The notes under the pieces were generated by a model that saw only the letters and a list, made by a program, of their open reading frames with translations, was not told the origin of the DNA and did no database searches. Positions 32,885 to 41,686 of a DNA stretch of 64,000 bases are shown here, piece after piece. Source of the stretch: Actinoallomurus bryophytorum (lineage in GTDB: Bacteria; Actinomycetota; Actinomycetes; Streptosporangiales; Streptosporangiaceae); assembly GCF_006716425.1 (NCBI RefSeq), contig NZ_VFOZ01000001.1, forward strand, positions 5,766,001-5,830,000. Direction: 5' to 3'. Made by a program: the position numbers and the translations under genes. Numbering within the stretch: the stretch's first letter is position 1; every line of letters starts with the position of its first letter.

Positions 32885-34447
32885 TCACGGCTTGGTGAGC
32901 GTCGCGTTCGCGAACGAGGCGCCGTACGAGGTCCTGCTGATCTGCCAGTCCATGGAGGAACCGCTCAGCGTCATCGTCACGTACGAGGACGTCGGGCACT
33001 TGCCGCCGGTCTGGTTGACCAGCGTCTGGCTGAACACCACCTTGGACTCGCTCGAGCTGTTCGGATCCATGGTCATCGAGCCGGAGCAGTTGCCGTAGTC
33101 GGCGGTGCCGAACCGGGAGTCGGACGTGAGGGTGATGGTGACGTTGAACGCGCCCTGGTCCGCGCCCGGGTCCGTGTTGTGCCCGGAGCCCTTCCAGATG
33201 CCGACATAGGAGTCCGGAACGCCGTAGTGCGACGGAGTGTAGGTCGGGATGTTGTCCACGTCGTCTTTGGTCTTGTGCAGGAACCCGGCGGCAATGGCGA
33301 CCGGCACGCCGACGACGAGCAGCACGAAGACCACGCAGCCGATGAGGACGAAGATCGGAGCGTTGGACTTGCGCCGCGGCGGCGGTGGCGTGAAGCGAGG
33401 AGGCGGCGGTGCCTGGCGCTGCTGCTGCCAGGGCGGTGGCGTCTGCTGACCGCCCATCATCATCGGCGGGTTGGGCGTCGACGGGCCCGGCATCATCGGC
33501 GGCGGCGTGTTGATCAGAGGCGGGGGCGGCGGCGTGTGGACGATCGGCGGTGGGGGCGGCAGCTCGGCGGCGATCTGGGTGCCCCGGTCGAGCAGGTCCT
33601 CACGGTCGGCCGAGGGGCCGGGCGTCGCGCCGACCTGGCCGAGCAGGCGCAGCAGCAGCTGGTGCGCGGCCGGTCGCCGGCGAGGATTTTTGTCCAGCGC
33701 GGCGCCGACCAGCTCGCGCATGGTGCCGGTGAGGCGGGAGAGGTCCGGTTCCTCGTTCAGGATCCGGTTGATGATCACGGGGAGGGTCTCGGCCTCGAAG
33801 GGGGAGTGACCCGTCGCCGCGAAGACCATCGTCGCGCCCCACGCGAAGATGTCGACCGCGGCCGTCAGGGGCTCGCCGGTGAGCTGCTCGGGCGCGAGGT
33901 AGCCGGGAGTGCCGACCACCATGCCGGTGGCGGTGACGGAGCTCTGCTGGGAGTTGATCGAGCGCGCGATGCCGAAGTCCACGACCCGTGGCCCGTCGGC
34001 CGCGAGCAGCACGTTGTTGGGCTTGAAGTCACGGTGGACGATGCCGGCCTCGTGGATCGCGGCGAGCGCGGTCGCGGTGCCGATCGCCAGGCGTTCGAGC
34101 GAGGCGCCGCGGAACGAGCCCTCCTGGAGGACCACGTCGTACAGCGGAGGCCCGTCGATGAACTCGCTGATGATGTAGGGCGGGCGACCGTGGAGGTCAT
34201 AGTCCAGGACCTGGGCGGTACAGAAAGGTGACACCTTCTGTGCCGCTTCGACCTCACGCGCGAACCGCGTACGTGCCGACGAGTCGGTGTTCATCTGCGC
34301 GTGCAGAAGTTTGATCGCCACGTGGTCACCCGACGGCGACCGGCCGAGATAGACGGCCCCCTGGCCACCTTCCCCGAGCTTCCCCACTACTTGGTACTGC
34401 CCCAGCGAGCCCGGATCGCCCGGCTCCAGGGGAGCGGCATCCGGCAT
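32885..34447 (-). CDS. Receptor Ser/Thr protein kinase with small extracellular domain
   Basis: 520 residues. The kinase domain is clearly paralogous to its neighbour (VVGKLGEGGQGAVYLG, HRDFKPNNVLL, VVDFGIARS). A Pro-rich linker and a membrane helix (APIFVLIGCVVFVLLVVGVPVAI) follow. An extracellular domain of about 120 residues has two cysteines (YVGIWKGSGHNTDPG, later NCSGSMTM and GGKCPTS), resembling a small beta-barrel sensor. It is the first gene of a two-kinase operon. ATG at 34447 is chosen because the conserved N-terminus begins MPDAAPLEPGDPGSLGQY. Tandem duplication with exchange of the sensor domain is the simplest origin. Confidence 0.9.
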   Translation of the reverse strand: MPDAAPLEPGDPGSLGQYQVVGKLGEGGQGAVYLGRSPSGDHVAIKLLHAQMNTDSSARTRFAREVEAAQKVSPFCTAQVLDYDLHGRPPYIISEFIDGPPLYDVVLQEGSFRGASLERLAIGTATALAAIHEAGIVHRDFKPNNVLLAADGPRVVDFGIARSINSQQSSVTATGMVVGTPGYLAPEQLTGEPLTAAVDIFAWGATMVFAATGHSPFEAETLPVIINRILNEEPDLSRLTGTMRELVGAALDKNPRRRPAAHQLLLRLLGQVGATPGPSADREDLLDRGTQIAAELPPPPPIVHTPPPPPLINTPPPMMPGPSTPNPPMMMGGQQTPPPWQQQRQAPPPPRFTPPPPRRKSNAPIFVLIGCVVFVLLVVGVPVAIAAGFLHKTKDDVDNIPTYTPSHYGVPDSYVGIWKGSGHNTDPGADQGAFNVTITLTSDSRFGTADYGNCSGSMTMDPNSSSESKVVFSQTLVNQTGGKCPTSSYVTMTLSGSSMDWQISRTSYGASFANATLTKP

Positions 34448-34778
34448 GTGGCCCCCTCCAACAACCCTTATTCTTTGCACCCGCCAGGTCTATCCCGGCG
34501 GGAACGATATCGCGTTACCTGAGACGCTCGTCGTGCTTATCCGGTTCATGGTTGTGAGGAGGGGACTTGACGTCCGCCTGCTGCTGTGATGTCTGACACA
34601 TCGGACATCCCCGGCGCGGGCAAGGGAAGAGGCCGTGTGACGCGACGTGGCTTGCGTGTTCTGGGGCAAATCCCGTGACAGAATTTCCCGCCCGGATCGG
34701 GCACAAGATGGGCTTCCCGAGCGTTAGACCCGCGCGACGGGGCGCATAACTATGGACCGAGGGGGATGGAGATAGAAG
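34448..34778. other. Intergenic region between kinase and DUF4193 genes
   Basis: A 331-bp divergent promoter region. No supported gene. TTGACG at about 34567 may be a -35 element for the rightward gene, and a short inverted pair gatgt/acatc lies near 34589-34603. Confidence 0.4.
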
Positions 34779-35075
34779 ATGGCCACCGACTACGACAGTC
34801 CACGCAAGACCGATGACGACCTCAGTGAGGACAGCCTGCAGGAGCTGCAGGCGCGCCGCGCTGACAAGAGCACCGGCGTCATCGATGAGGACCTTGATGC
34901 AGGTGAGGTCACCGAACTGCCTGGTGCGGATCTTTCGAACGAGGAGCTGAGCCTCCGAGTTCTGCCACGGCAGGCCGATGAGTTCACCTGTGCACGCTGC
35001 TTCCTTGTGCATCACCGGAGCCAGCTGGCCGAAGAAAGGAACGGCCAGCTGATCTGCCGCGAGTGCGCGGCCTGA
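34779..35075 (+). CDS. DUF4193 family protein
   Basis: A 98-residue acidic protein (MATDYDSPRKTDDDLSEDSL) with a C-terminal zinc-ribbon-like pair, CARC and CREC. It matches the highly conserved actinobacterial DUF4193 family of unknown function. Starts at ATG with GGAGA upstream. The four cysteines suggest a metal site. Confidence 0.93.
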   Translation: MATDYDSPRKTDDDLSEDSLQELQARRADKSTGVIDEDLDAGEVTELPGADLSNEELSLRVLPRQADEFTCARCFLVHHRSQLAEERNGQLICRECAA

Positions 35076-35089
35076 GGCCGGGAGCAGCG

Positions 35090-35890
35090 GTGCCGGAGAG
35101 AGAGGTCGAACGCTGGGAAGACGGCGACGACCGGCTCGGCCACGAAATGGCAGAGCTGGTCGGCCGGCTGTCCGTCGAGGAGGACATGGACCGCGAGACC
35201 CGCGGTCGCCTGCTGGGCCGTATCGCGCGCCTGATGGCCGCGAGCGCGCGCCGAGCCGGGGCCGCGGGCGTCGGACGGGGCCGCTGGCTCACCGACACCG
35301 TCATGGAGATCGCACCGCACGTCCCGGTACGCGATCTTGAAACACTACGCAACCACCACGATGGCCTCACGGGCGAGGCGCTGGCCGAGTCGGTCGTACG
35401 CGCCGCCCAGCGGGCCACCACCGGGGTCGGCGCGGCAGGCGGAGCGCTCGCCGCGATCGAGTTCGCCGCGCCACCGCTCCTGCTGACCGCGCCGGCGCAG
35501 ATCATCGCGGAGACCGTGGTCGTCGCGACCATCGAGGTCAAGATGATCGCGGAGCTACACGAGATCTACGGCGTCCAGGTGCCGGGGACCGGCCGGACCC
35601 GCGGCGCGATCTTCCTGCAGTCATGGGCACAGCAGCGCGGATTCGACCCGATGCAGCCCGGCACCGTGACCGCCGCACTCGGCGTCGCGGCAAAGGCCGG
35701 CCTGCGCAAGCGCCTGCTGCGCACGTTCGGCCGCCACTTCACGACGCTGGGCCCGTTCCTGACCGGCGCCGTCGCGGGTGGTGCGCTCAACCGCGCGGCC
35801 ACCAGAAGGCTCGCGGACAACATCCGCAACGACCTACGCGGCCAGCACGTCGAGCGTGGCCCGCAGCCGCCTTCCATCGAGGGGCAATAG
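35090..35890 (+). CDS. Conserved hypothetical protein, membrane-associated (EcsC-like)
   Basis: 266 residues. An acidic N-terminus is followed by helical segments and hydrophobic stretches, notably GGALAAIEFAAPPLLLTAPAQ and a Gly/Ala-rich LGPFLTGAVAGGALN near the end. The arrangement resembles EcsC-type proteins of unknown function. GTG at 35090 is selected because GGGAG lies 7 nt upstream; the longer open frame would overlap the preceding gene. It follows DUF4193 by 14 nt and is likely co-transcribed. A gene-free repeat island follows. Confidence 0.75.
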   Translation: MPEREVERWEDGDDRLGHEMAELVGRLSVEEDMDRETRGRLLGRIARLMAASARRAGAAGVGRGRWLTDTVMEIAPHVPVRDLETLRNHHDGLTGEALAESVVRAAQRATTGVGAAGGALAAIEFAAPPLLLTAPAQIIAETVVVATIEVKMIAELHEIYGVQVPGTGRTRGAIFLQSWAQQRGFDPMQPGTVTAALGVAAKAGLRKRLLRTFGRHFTTLGPFLTGAVAGGALNRAATRRLADNIRNDLRGQHVERGPQPPSIEGQ

Positions 35891-36051
35891 AGGCACCGAC
35901 GGACACGGGAGACCGCACCCTGCCCGGTAGGGCCTCGAGGCGCAGGACGGTAGCCGCACCGATTTCGGGACGCACAGACGGTCGCCACCCCGCCCTGGCC
36001 GGAGCGAGGCGCTCCGATGTTGATCCCCAAAGAGCTCAGCCGCCCTGCGCC

Positions 36052-36451
36052 GCAGGCATTCACCGGTCGGCACCGCGCTGAGCGAATGCCCGTGGGCATG
36101 TGATCTCCGAGAGTTCTTTTGAAGGCAGCCGCACGCCCGCGAGGCGGGGCCATCCGGGGTGGGACGGTTCTGTGCGCCCGCGTTCCTCGGGCGCAAGCGG
36201 CCATCGATCGTCCCGATCCGGAGCGAGCGCTCCGACCATCCGATGGATCCCCCAGGGGCTCAGCCCCCTGCGTCGCAGGCATTCACCGGTCGGCACCGCG
36301 CTGAGCGAATGCCCGTGGGCATGTGATCTCCGAGAGTTCTTTTGAAGGCAGCCGCACGCCCGCGAGGCGGGGCCATCCGGGGTGGGACGGTTCTGTGCGC
36401 CCGCGTTCCTCGGGCGCGAGCGGCCATCGGCCGCCCCGATCCGGAGCGAGG
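36052..36451. repeat. Duplicated 177-bp segment with 223-bp period
   Basis: 36052-36228 recurs at 36275-36451 with about four differences clustered near the end. The intervening 46 bp differ. Confidence 0.85.
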
Positions 36452-36552
36452 CGGGGCGATCCGGAATGGGACGGTTCCGTGCGCCCGCGTTCCTCGGGCG
36501 CGAGCGGCCATCGGCCGCCCCGATCCGGAGCGAGGCGGGGCGATCCCGATCA
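36362..36552. repeat. 84-bp tandem repeat, 2.3 copies
   Basis: Units start at 36362, 36446 and 36530 (partial). Each begins gcgaggcgggg and ends ccccgatccgga. A further copy of the unit is inside the upstream duplicate at 36139. Confidence 0.85.
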
Positions 36553-36671
36553 CCGGCGGGTGGATTCTCTGGGGGACCCGGCGGATGGTCCCCATCCTCC
36601 GTCCTGGGCGAATGCCAACGGGCATGTGACCTGGGACCTCCAGGTCTCTGGAAGCAGCTGTCTGTAGGGCA

Positions 36672-36761
36672 GCCCGGACGAGGATCAGGATTCCCGGGAG
36701 GTACCGGACGGGGATCAGGGTTCCCGGGAGGTACCGGACGGGGATCAGGGTTCCCGGGAGG
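36672..36761. repeat. 30-bp tandem repeat, three copies
   Basis: Units are 36672-36701, 36702-36731 and 36732-36761. The last two are identical and the first has two changes. A multiple of three, but no start codon or gene context supports translation. Confidence 0.9.
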
Positions 36762-37043
36762 TATCTGACGACAGGGACGGTGTCGAGCCTCTGCGTACGG
36801 CGGAACTGGACGGCCTGGCGGACGGCCCGCCCACCGGCATTCGGGTTGCCCAGCCTGCCGACACCTTCACGCGGTCGCGGGTCGGCCGGCCGGTCGCCTG
36901 CGAGACGCGCTATTGGAGGGAGACGGTTTCGAAAGCCTGGTCCCCTCGGCGCTCAGGCATCCACCGAATGGGCCTGTCCCTAGTGAATGCCAACGGGCAT
37001 GGGCCCAAGGTCAGTCCCGGAAGCCCGACGGACCCCATCATGA

Positions 37044-37240
37044 GCGGTCATTCCGGGCGTCGACTCCTCATCCGCGAAGCTCCCAGGCCCCTCGGCCGGC
37101 GGGCACCATGGCGGTCGTCCCGGGCGTTGACTCCTGATCCGCGAAGGTCCCGGCCCTTCGGCCCGCGGGCGCCATGGGCGGTCATCCCGGGTGTCGACCC
37201 CTCATCCGCGAACCCGGCCCCTCGGCCTGCCGGATGCCCG
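37044..37240. repeat. 67-bp tandem repeat, three diverged copies
   Basis: Units begin gcggtcrt at 37044, 37111 and 37178, with core ccgggcgt-gactcctcatccgcgaa. A partial similar string (tcgggcgttgactcct) recurs near 57878 upstream of kdp. Confidence 0.8.
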
Positions 37241-37244
37241 GGGA

Positions 37245-37556
37245 TCAGGAAGCGACGTTTTTGATCTTGTCGGTGGCGGTGCGCAGGGCGGCCGGGAGTT
37301 CGCCCGTGCTGTTGTGCCAGCGGTTGGCCGCGGCGCGGGTGGCCAGGAGGCGGGCGACCTCTATTCCGACGCCGGTGACGACGGCCCAGCCGATGGCCTC
37401 GGCGAGCTCCACCTCGGGCGACTCGGGGTTGGTCGGCGGCTCCTTGCCGGTGATCTGCTTCCAGCCGACCGTGATCGCCTTACGGGCCACGAAGCCCGCC
37501 CCGAAAGCCGCCGCGCCGGCCAGCAGCCGCCAGCCCAGATCGCCCTTGTCCGCCAT
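37245..37556 (-). CDS. DUF4235 family membrane protein
   Basis: A 103-residue small integral membrane protein of actinobacterial family DUF4235. LLAGAAAFGAGFVARKAITVGWKQITGKEPP, the family hallmark, is followed by a second helix AEAIGWAVVTGVGIEVARLLA. Function unknown. ATG at 37556 has GAGAGGGA upstream. It is divergent from valS. Confidence 0.9.
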   Translation of the reverse strand: MADKGDLGWRLLAGAAAFGAGFVARKAITVGWKQITGKEPPTNPESPEVELAEAIGWAVVTGVGIEVARLLATRAAANRWHNSTGELPAALRTATDKIKNVAS

Positions 37557-37654
37557 GCCGATCCCTCTCAGTCCATTAGGTTTGCACCGAGCCTCTCACA
37601 GGCGATCACTTAATGACGACGGACCTGCCGTGGTTGCCCAATACCATTGGCGAC

Positions 37655-40189
37655 ATGACAGAAAAGCCGCCTGCCCCGGAGAAACCCACCCTCGACGGGC
37701 TCGAGGCGAAGTGGGCCGACCTCTGGGACAAGAGCGGCACCTACCGCTTCGATCGGTCGAAGCCGCGGGAGCAGATCTACTCGATCGACACTCCGCCGCC
37801 GACCGTCAGCGGATCGTTGCACGTCGGGCACGTGTTCTCCTACACCCACACCGACGCGATAGCGCGCTACCAGCGGATGCGCGGCCGTGAGGTCTTCTAT
37901 CCGATCGGCTGGGACGACAACGGGCTGCCGACCGAACGCCGGGTGCAAAACTACTTCGGCGTGCGCTGCGACCCCTCACTGCCCTACGACGCGTCCTTCG
38001 AGCCACCCGACAAGCCCGGAAAGCCCGGCAAGCAGATTCCGGTCTCGCGCCGTAACTTCGTGGAGCTGTGCAACCGGCTCACCGAGATCGACGAAAAGGC
38101 GTTCGAGGACGTCTGGCGGCGCGTCGGGCTCTCGGTGGACTGGTCGCTGCTCTACACCACGATCGGCGAGGAGTCCCGCGCCACGGCGCAGCGCGCGTTC
38201 CTGCGCAATCTCGCGCGCGGCGAGGCCTACATCTCGGAGGCTCCGACCCTGTGGGACGTCACGTTCCGTACGGCGGTGGCCCAGGCCGAGCTGGAGGACC
38301 GCGAGCAGCCCGGAGCCTTCCACCGGATCCGCTTCCACGACGACCAGGGCGGACGGCCGGTCTACATCGAGACCACCCGCCCCGAGCTGCTGCCCGCCTG
38401 TGTCGCGCTGGTGGCCCACCCCGACGACGAGCGTTACCGCGAGCTCGTCGGCACGATCGTGCGCACTCCGCTCTTCGGCGTCGAGGTGCCGGTCGTGGCC
38501 CATCACCTCGCCGAGCCCGGCAAGGGTTCGGGCATCGCCATGATCTGTACCTTCGGCGACCTCACCGACGTGACCTGGTGGCGTGAGCTGGACCTGCCGA
38601 CGCGCGCGATCCTCGACTGGAACGGCCGGATCCTGCCCGAGCCGCCGGACGGCGTCGCGCCCGGCCCGTACGCCGAGCTGGCCGGCAAGACCGTGCACTC
38701 GGCGCGCGAGCGCGTGGTCGAGTTGCTGCGCGAGTCCGGCGACCTGGACGGCGAGCCACGGCCCGTCACCCGGCCGGTGAAGTTCTACGAAAAGGGCACC
38801 AAGCCGCTCGAGATCGTCACCACGCGCCAGTGGTACATCCGCAACGGCGGGCGGGACGCGGAGCTGCGCGACCGGCTCCTGGCGCGCGGCGCCGAGCTGA
38901 CCTGGTACCCCCCGTACATGAAGGCCCGCTACGACAACTGGGTGGAGGGCCTGGCCGGCGACTGGCTGATCTCACGGCAGCGGTTCTTCGGCGTGCCGAT
39001 CCCGGTCTGGTACCCCGTCGACCGCGACGGCGAGCCGGTGTACGAAGCGCCGATCACGCCGCCGGAGGAGACGCTGCCGGTGGACCCGTCCTCCGACGCC
39101 CCTCCCGGCTACGGCGAGGACCAGCGCGGCAAGCCCGACGGTTTCATCGGGGACCCGGACGTCATGGACACCTGGGCGACCTCGTCGCTGACCCCGCAGG
39201 TCGCCGGCGGATGGGAGCGCGACCCCGCCCTGTTCGAGGCGGTCTTCCCGTACGACCTGCGCCCGCAGGCGCACGACATCATCCGTACCTGGCTGTTCTC
39301 GACGGTCGTACGTGCGCATCTGGAGCACGGGTCGCTGCCCTGGGCCGGAGCCGCGCTCTCGGGATGGATCCTCGACCCGGACCGCAAGAAGATGTCCAAG
39401 TCCAAGGGCAACGTCGTCACGCCCATGGACCTGCTGGTCCAGCACGGTTCCGACGCCGTGCGCTACTGGGCGGCCAGCGGACGGCTCGGCACCGATACCG
39501 CCTTCGACACCGGCCAGATCAAGGTCGGCCGCCGTCTCGCCATCAAGATCCTCAACGCGTCCAAGTTCGTGCTGGGCCTGGGCGACGTGCCGGCCGGCAC
39601 GGCGGTCACCGAGCCCCTGGACCTGGCGATGCTCGCCACGCTCGCCGACGTCGTACGCGAGGCCACGGCGGCGTTCGACGCGAACGACTACACCCGCTCA
39701 CTGGAGCGCACCGAGCGGTTCTTCTGGAACCTCTGCGACGACTACCTCGAGCTCGTCAAGACGCGCGCGTACGGGGAGGACGGTGCCGGCGAGGGGGCGG
39801 CGGCGTCCGCGCGGGCGGCGCTGAACACGGCGCTTTCGGTCGTGCTCCGGCTGTTCGCGCCGATCCTGCCCTACGTCACCGAGGAGGTCTGGTCGTGGTG
39901 GCAGGACGGCTCCGTGCACCGGGCCGCCTGGCCGGCCGCCGACGAGCTCCCGGCGGGCGGTGACCCGGCGGTGCTCGCCGCGACCTCCGACGTCCTCCGG
40001 CAGGTGCGCCGCGCCAAGTCCGGCGCGAAGGTCTCGATGCGGGCCGAGGTCGAACGCGCCGTGGTCCGCGGTGCCGGCGTACGGCACGTCGCCGAGACGG
40101 ACCTGCGGGCCGCCGGGCGCATCACCGACCTGGAGCTGGAGACGCTGCCGGAGGAGGGCTTCACCGTCGACGTCACCCTGGCCCCCTGA
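37655..40189 (+). CDS. valS: Valyl-tRNA synthetase
   Basis: An 844-residue class Ia aminoacyl-tRNA synthetase charging tRNA-Val. The HIGH motif appears as GSLHVGHVFSYT, preceded by TPPPTVSG, and KMSKS is in DRKKMSKSKGNVV. Between them lies the CP1 editing domain (including the TTRPELLPACVALVAHPDD segment). The C-terminal anticodon-binding domain includes ILPYVTEEVWSWW. ATG at 37655 (MTEKPPAPEK) is preferred; an in-frame ATG 14 codons earlier (37613) is possible. It converges with the SDR gene 10 bp away. Confidence 0.96.
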   Translation: MTEKPPAPEKPTLDGLEAKWADLWDKSGTYRFDRSKPREQIYSIDTPPPTVSGSLHVGHVFSYTHTDAIARYQRMRGREVFYPIGWDDNGLPTERRVQNYFGVRCDPSLPYDASFEPPDKPGKPGKQIPVSRRNFVELCNRLTEIDEKAFEDVWRRVGLSVDWSLLYTTIGEESRATAQRAFLRNLARGEAYISEAPTLWDVTFRTAVAQAELEDREQPGAFHRIRFHDDQGGRPVYIETTRPELLPACVALVAHPDDERYRELVGTIVRTPLFGVEVPVVAHHLAEPGKGSGIAMICTFGDLTDVTWWRELDLPTRAILDWNGRILPEPPDGVAPGPYAELAGKTVHSARERVVELLRESGDLDGEPRPVTRPVKFYEKGTKPLEIVTTRQWYIRNGGRDAELRDRLLARGAELTWYPPYMKARYDNWVEGLAGDWLISRQRFFGVPIPVWYPVDRDGEPVYEAPITPPEETLPVDPSSDAPPGYGEDQRGKPDGFIGDPDVMDTWATSSLTPQVAGGWERDPALFEAVFPYDLRPQAHDIIRTWLFSTVVRAHLEHGSLPWAGAALSGWILDPDRKKMSKSKGNVVTPMDLLVQHGSDAVRYWAASGRLGTDTAFDTGQIKVGRRLAIKILNASKFVLGLGDVPAGTAVTEPLDLAMLATLADVVREATAAFDANDYTRSLERTERFFWNLCDDYLELVKTRAYGEDGAGEGAAASARAALNTALSVVLRLFAPILPYVTEEVWSWWQDGSVHRAAWPAADELPAGGDPAVLAATSDVLRQVRRAKSGAKVSMRAEVERAVVRGAGVRHVAETDLRAAGRITDLELETLPEEGFTVDVTLAP

Positions 40190-40199
40190 GAGAGGCCGG

Positions 40200-40937
40200 T
40201 CACGCCTGCGCGGTGGGGCGGACGATGACCTCGCCCACGTCGATGCCGGCCGGCTGCTCGATCGCGAACGCGATGGCGCGGGCGACCGCGTCCGGCGGCA
40301 TCCCGATCCGGTCGCGTGTCTCGGCGAGCCGTGCCCGCGTCTCCGGGTGCGTCATGGACGCGGCGAAGTCCGTCCGCGTCATGCCGGGCGAGACGATCGT
40401 CACGCGGAGGCTGTCGCCGGCCTCCTGTCGCAGGCCCTCGGAGATGGCGCGTACGGCGAACTTCGTCCCGGCATAGACCGACTGGTTCGGTACGACGCGG
40501 TGCGCCGCCGTGGACGCGATGTTGACGAAGTGCCCGGAACTCTGCGTGCGGAAGACGGGAAGCGCCGCGGCGATGCCGTACAGAACGCCCTTGATGTTGA
40601 CGTCGACCATCTGCTCCCAATCCTCGACGCGCAGCTCGTCGAGGGGGGAGACCGGCATGGCGCCGGCGTTGCTCACGAGGACGTCGAGTCTTCCGTACCG
40701 CTCACACGCCAGCGCGACGAGGCCGGACAGGTCGTCGCGCCGGGTCACGTCCGTGCGCGCGCAGGCGACCTCGCCGCCCTTGTCCGCGATGCGTGCAGCC
40801 ACGGCCTCCAGGCGGTCCGCTCCGCGCGCCCCGAGGACGACCTTCGCGCCGCGCTCGGCGAGGAGAAGCGCGGTCGCCTCGCCGATACCGCTGCTCGCGC
40901 CCGTTATCGCGACGACCTTGTCTTCGATTCCCTGCAT
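40200..40937 (-). CDS. Short-chain dehydrogenase/reductase
   Basis: A 245-residue classical SDR. NAD(P) motif is TGASSGIGEA, the NAG motif is VLVSNAGAMP, and the catalytic Ser, Tyr and Lys are in NIASTAAHRVVPNQSVYAGTK. ARTDV and the Arg-rich dinucleotide pocket (VVLGARGADRL) suggest NADP preference. Substrate unknown. It is divergent from a TetR gene with a direct-repeat operator between them, so likely repressed by that regulator. Confidence 0.92.
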   Translation of the reverse strand: MQGIEDKVVAITGASSGIGEATALLLAERGAKVVLGARGADRLEAVAARIADKGGEVACARTDVTRRDDLSGLVALACERYGRLDVLVSNAGAMPVSPLDELRVEDWEQMVDVNIKGVLYGIAAALPVFRTQSSGHFVNIASTAAHRVVPNQSVYAGTKFAVRAISEGLRQEAGDSLRVTIVSPGMTRTDFAASMTHPETRARLAETRDRIGMPPDAVARAIAFAIEQPAGIDVGEVIVRPTAQA

Positions 40938-40962
40938 GAGTTGTCCCTTCGGTGACGCCCGC

Positions 40963-41006
40963 AATGTAAGTGGGCTATCACTAAGCTAATGTAAGAGGGC
41001 TATCAC
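40963..41006. promoter_or_regulatory. Paired 19-bp direct repeats, likely TetR operators
   Basis: aatgtaagtgggctatcac (40963-40981) recurs at 40988-41006 with one change, 25 bp apart, in the only intergenic space between the divergent SDR and TetR genes. The AT-rich halves probably overlap both promoters. Confidence 0.7.
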
Positions 41007-41029
41007 GTCCAGTCGAGCGGGAGGCCGTC

Positions 41030-41674
41030 GTGCCCCAGGGCGCAGGGAGCGGTCCGCGCGGCCGCTATCACCACGGCGAGCTGCGCGCCGCGCTGATCGA
41101 GGCAAGCTTCGACCTGCTGGCGGAGTCGGGACTGGCGGCCTTCTCGGTCGCGCGGGTGGCACGCAGGCTCGGGGTGAGCACGGCGGCGCCCTACCGGCAC
41201 TTTCCCGACCGCGACCACCTGGTCGCCGCCGTCGCCGCGCAGGCGGCCGTGGAGCTGCGGGAGCGGTTCGTGGAGGCGGCGGAGGAGGCGGGGGAGGACC
41301 CCGCCGAACGCTTCGCGGCGACCGCCGGGGCCTACGTACGCTTCGCGGGTACGCGCGGCGCGGGGTTCGACGTCATCTTCGCCGCCGAACTGGACCGGTT
41401 GCACGACGACGCTCTGGCCGGCGCGGGACGCCCGCTGATGGACCTGCTGCTGGACCTCGCGCAGCAGGCCCTCGGCCAGGGGCCGGAGGCATCCCTGACC
41501 TTGGTGGAACACCACGTGGTGGCCGCGCACGGCTACGTGGCCCTCCACCGCGAGGGATTCTTCGCCCGCCGCTACGAGGGCGTCGCCGCCCTCGCGGACC
41601 GCGCCGTGGCCGGGAGCCGCACTCTCCTACGCGGCATGCGCGAACCCCCGCCGCGGCCTCCCGGCAGCCCCTGA
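41030..41674 (+). CDS. TetR-family repressor
   Basis: 214 residues. The N-terminal HTH includes YHHGELRAALIEASFDLLAE and VARRLGVSTAAPYRHFPDRDHLVAAV, followed by the helical ligand domain (TetR_C WHG-type). It probably represses the divergent SDR gene and itself through the paired repeats upstream. GTG start at 41030. It is convergent with the last gene of the mau-like operon, 12 bp apart. Confidence 0.92.
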   Translation: MPQGAGSGPRGRYHHGELRAALIEASFDLLAESGLAAFSVARVARRLGVSTAAPYRHFPDRDHLVAAVAAQAAVELRERFVEAAEEAGEDPAERFAATAGAYVRFAGTRGAGFDVIFAAELDRLHDDALAGAGRPLMDLLLDLAQQALGQGPEASLTLVEHHVVAAHGYVALHREGFFARRYEGVAALADRAVAGSRTLLRGMREPPPRPPGSP

Positions 41675-41686
41675 GCCGGCAGCCCA

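Larger units (their letters stand above)
36086..37000. repeat. Four copies of small palindrome atgccNNNNggcat
   Basis: Copies are at 36086-36099, 36309-36322 (atgcccgtgggcat), 36612-36625 and 36987-37000 (atgccaacgggcat), each preceded by gaa or tgaa. They resemble the hairpin heads of REP-like elements. Confidence 0.7.
35891..37244. repeat. Gene-free repeat island (1.35 kb, four repeat families)
   Basis: No credible gene occurs here: frames are shadow-like and collapse at repeat boundaries. It contains a 223-bp-period duplication (36052-36228 and 36275-36451, about four mismatches), an 84-bp tandem unit, a 30-bp tandem unit, a 67-bp tandem unit, and four copies of a small palindrome. These are listed separately. 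The island sits between genes running away from and toward it. Confidence 0.85.

Noticed and set aside
30044-34231. Very long plus-strand frame across both kinases
   Set aside because: Antisense shadow of two well-supported kinase genes.
36382-36768. Open frame over the island encoding ten-residue Gly-rich repeats
   Set aside because: No ribosome site, atypical composition, and the repeat boundaries ignore the frame. The repeats are better read as DNA repeats.
36670-37000. Alternative frame with acidic repeats continuing into balanced sequence (EPLRTAELDGLADG)
   Set aside because: It lacks any start codon after an upstream stop and has no homology that I can recognise.
35891-37244. CRISPR-like array
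   Set aside because: Repeat units are contiguous or have variable spacing, without unique equal-length spacers, and no cas genes are present.
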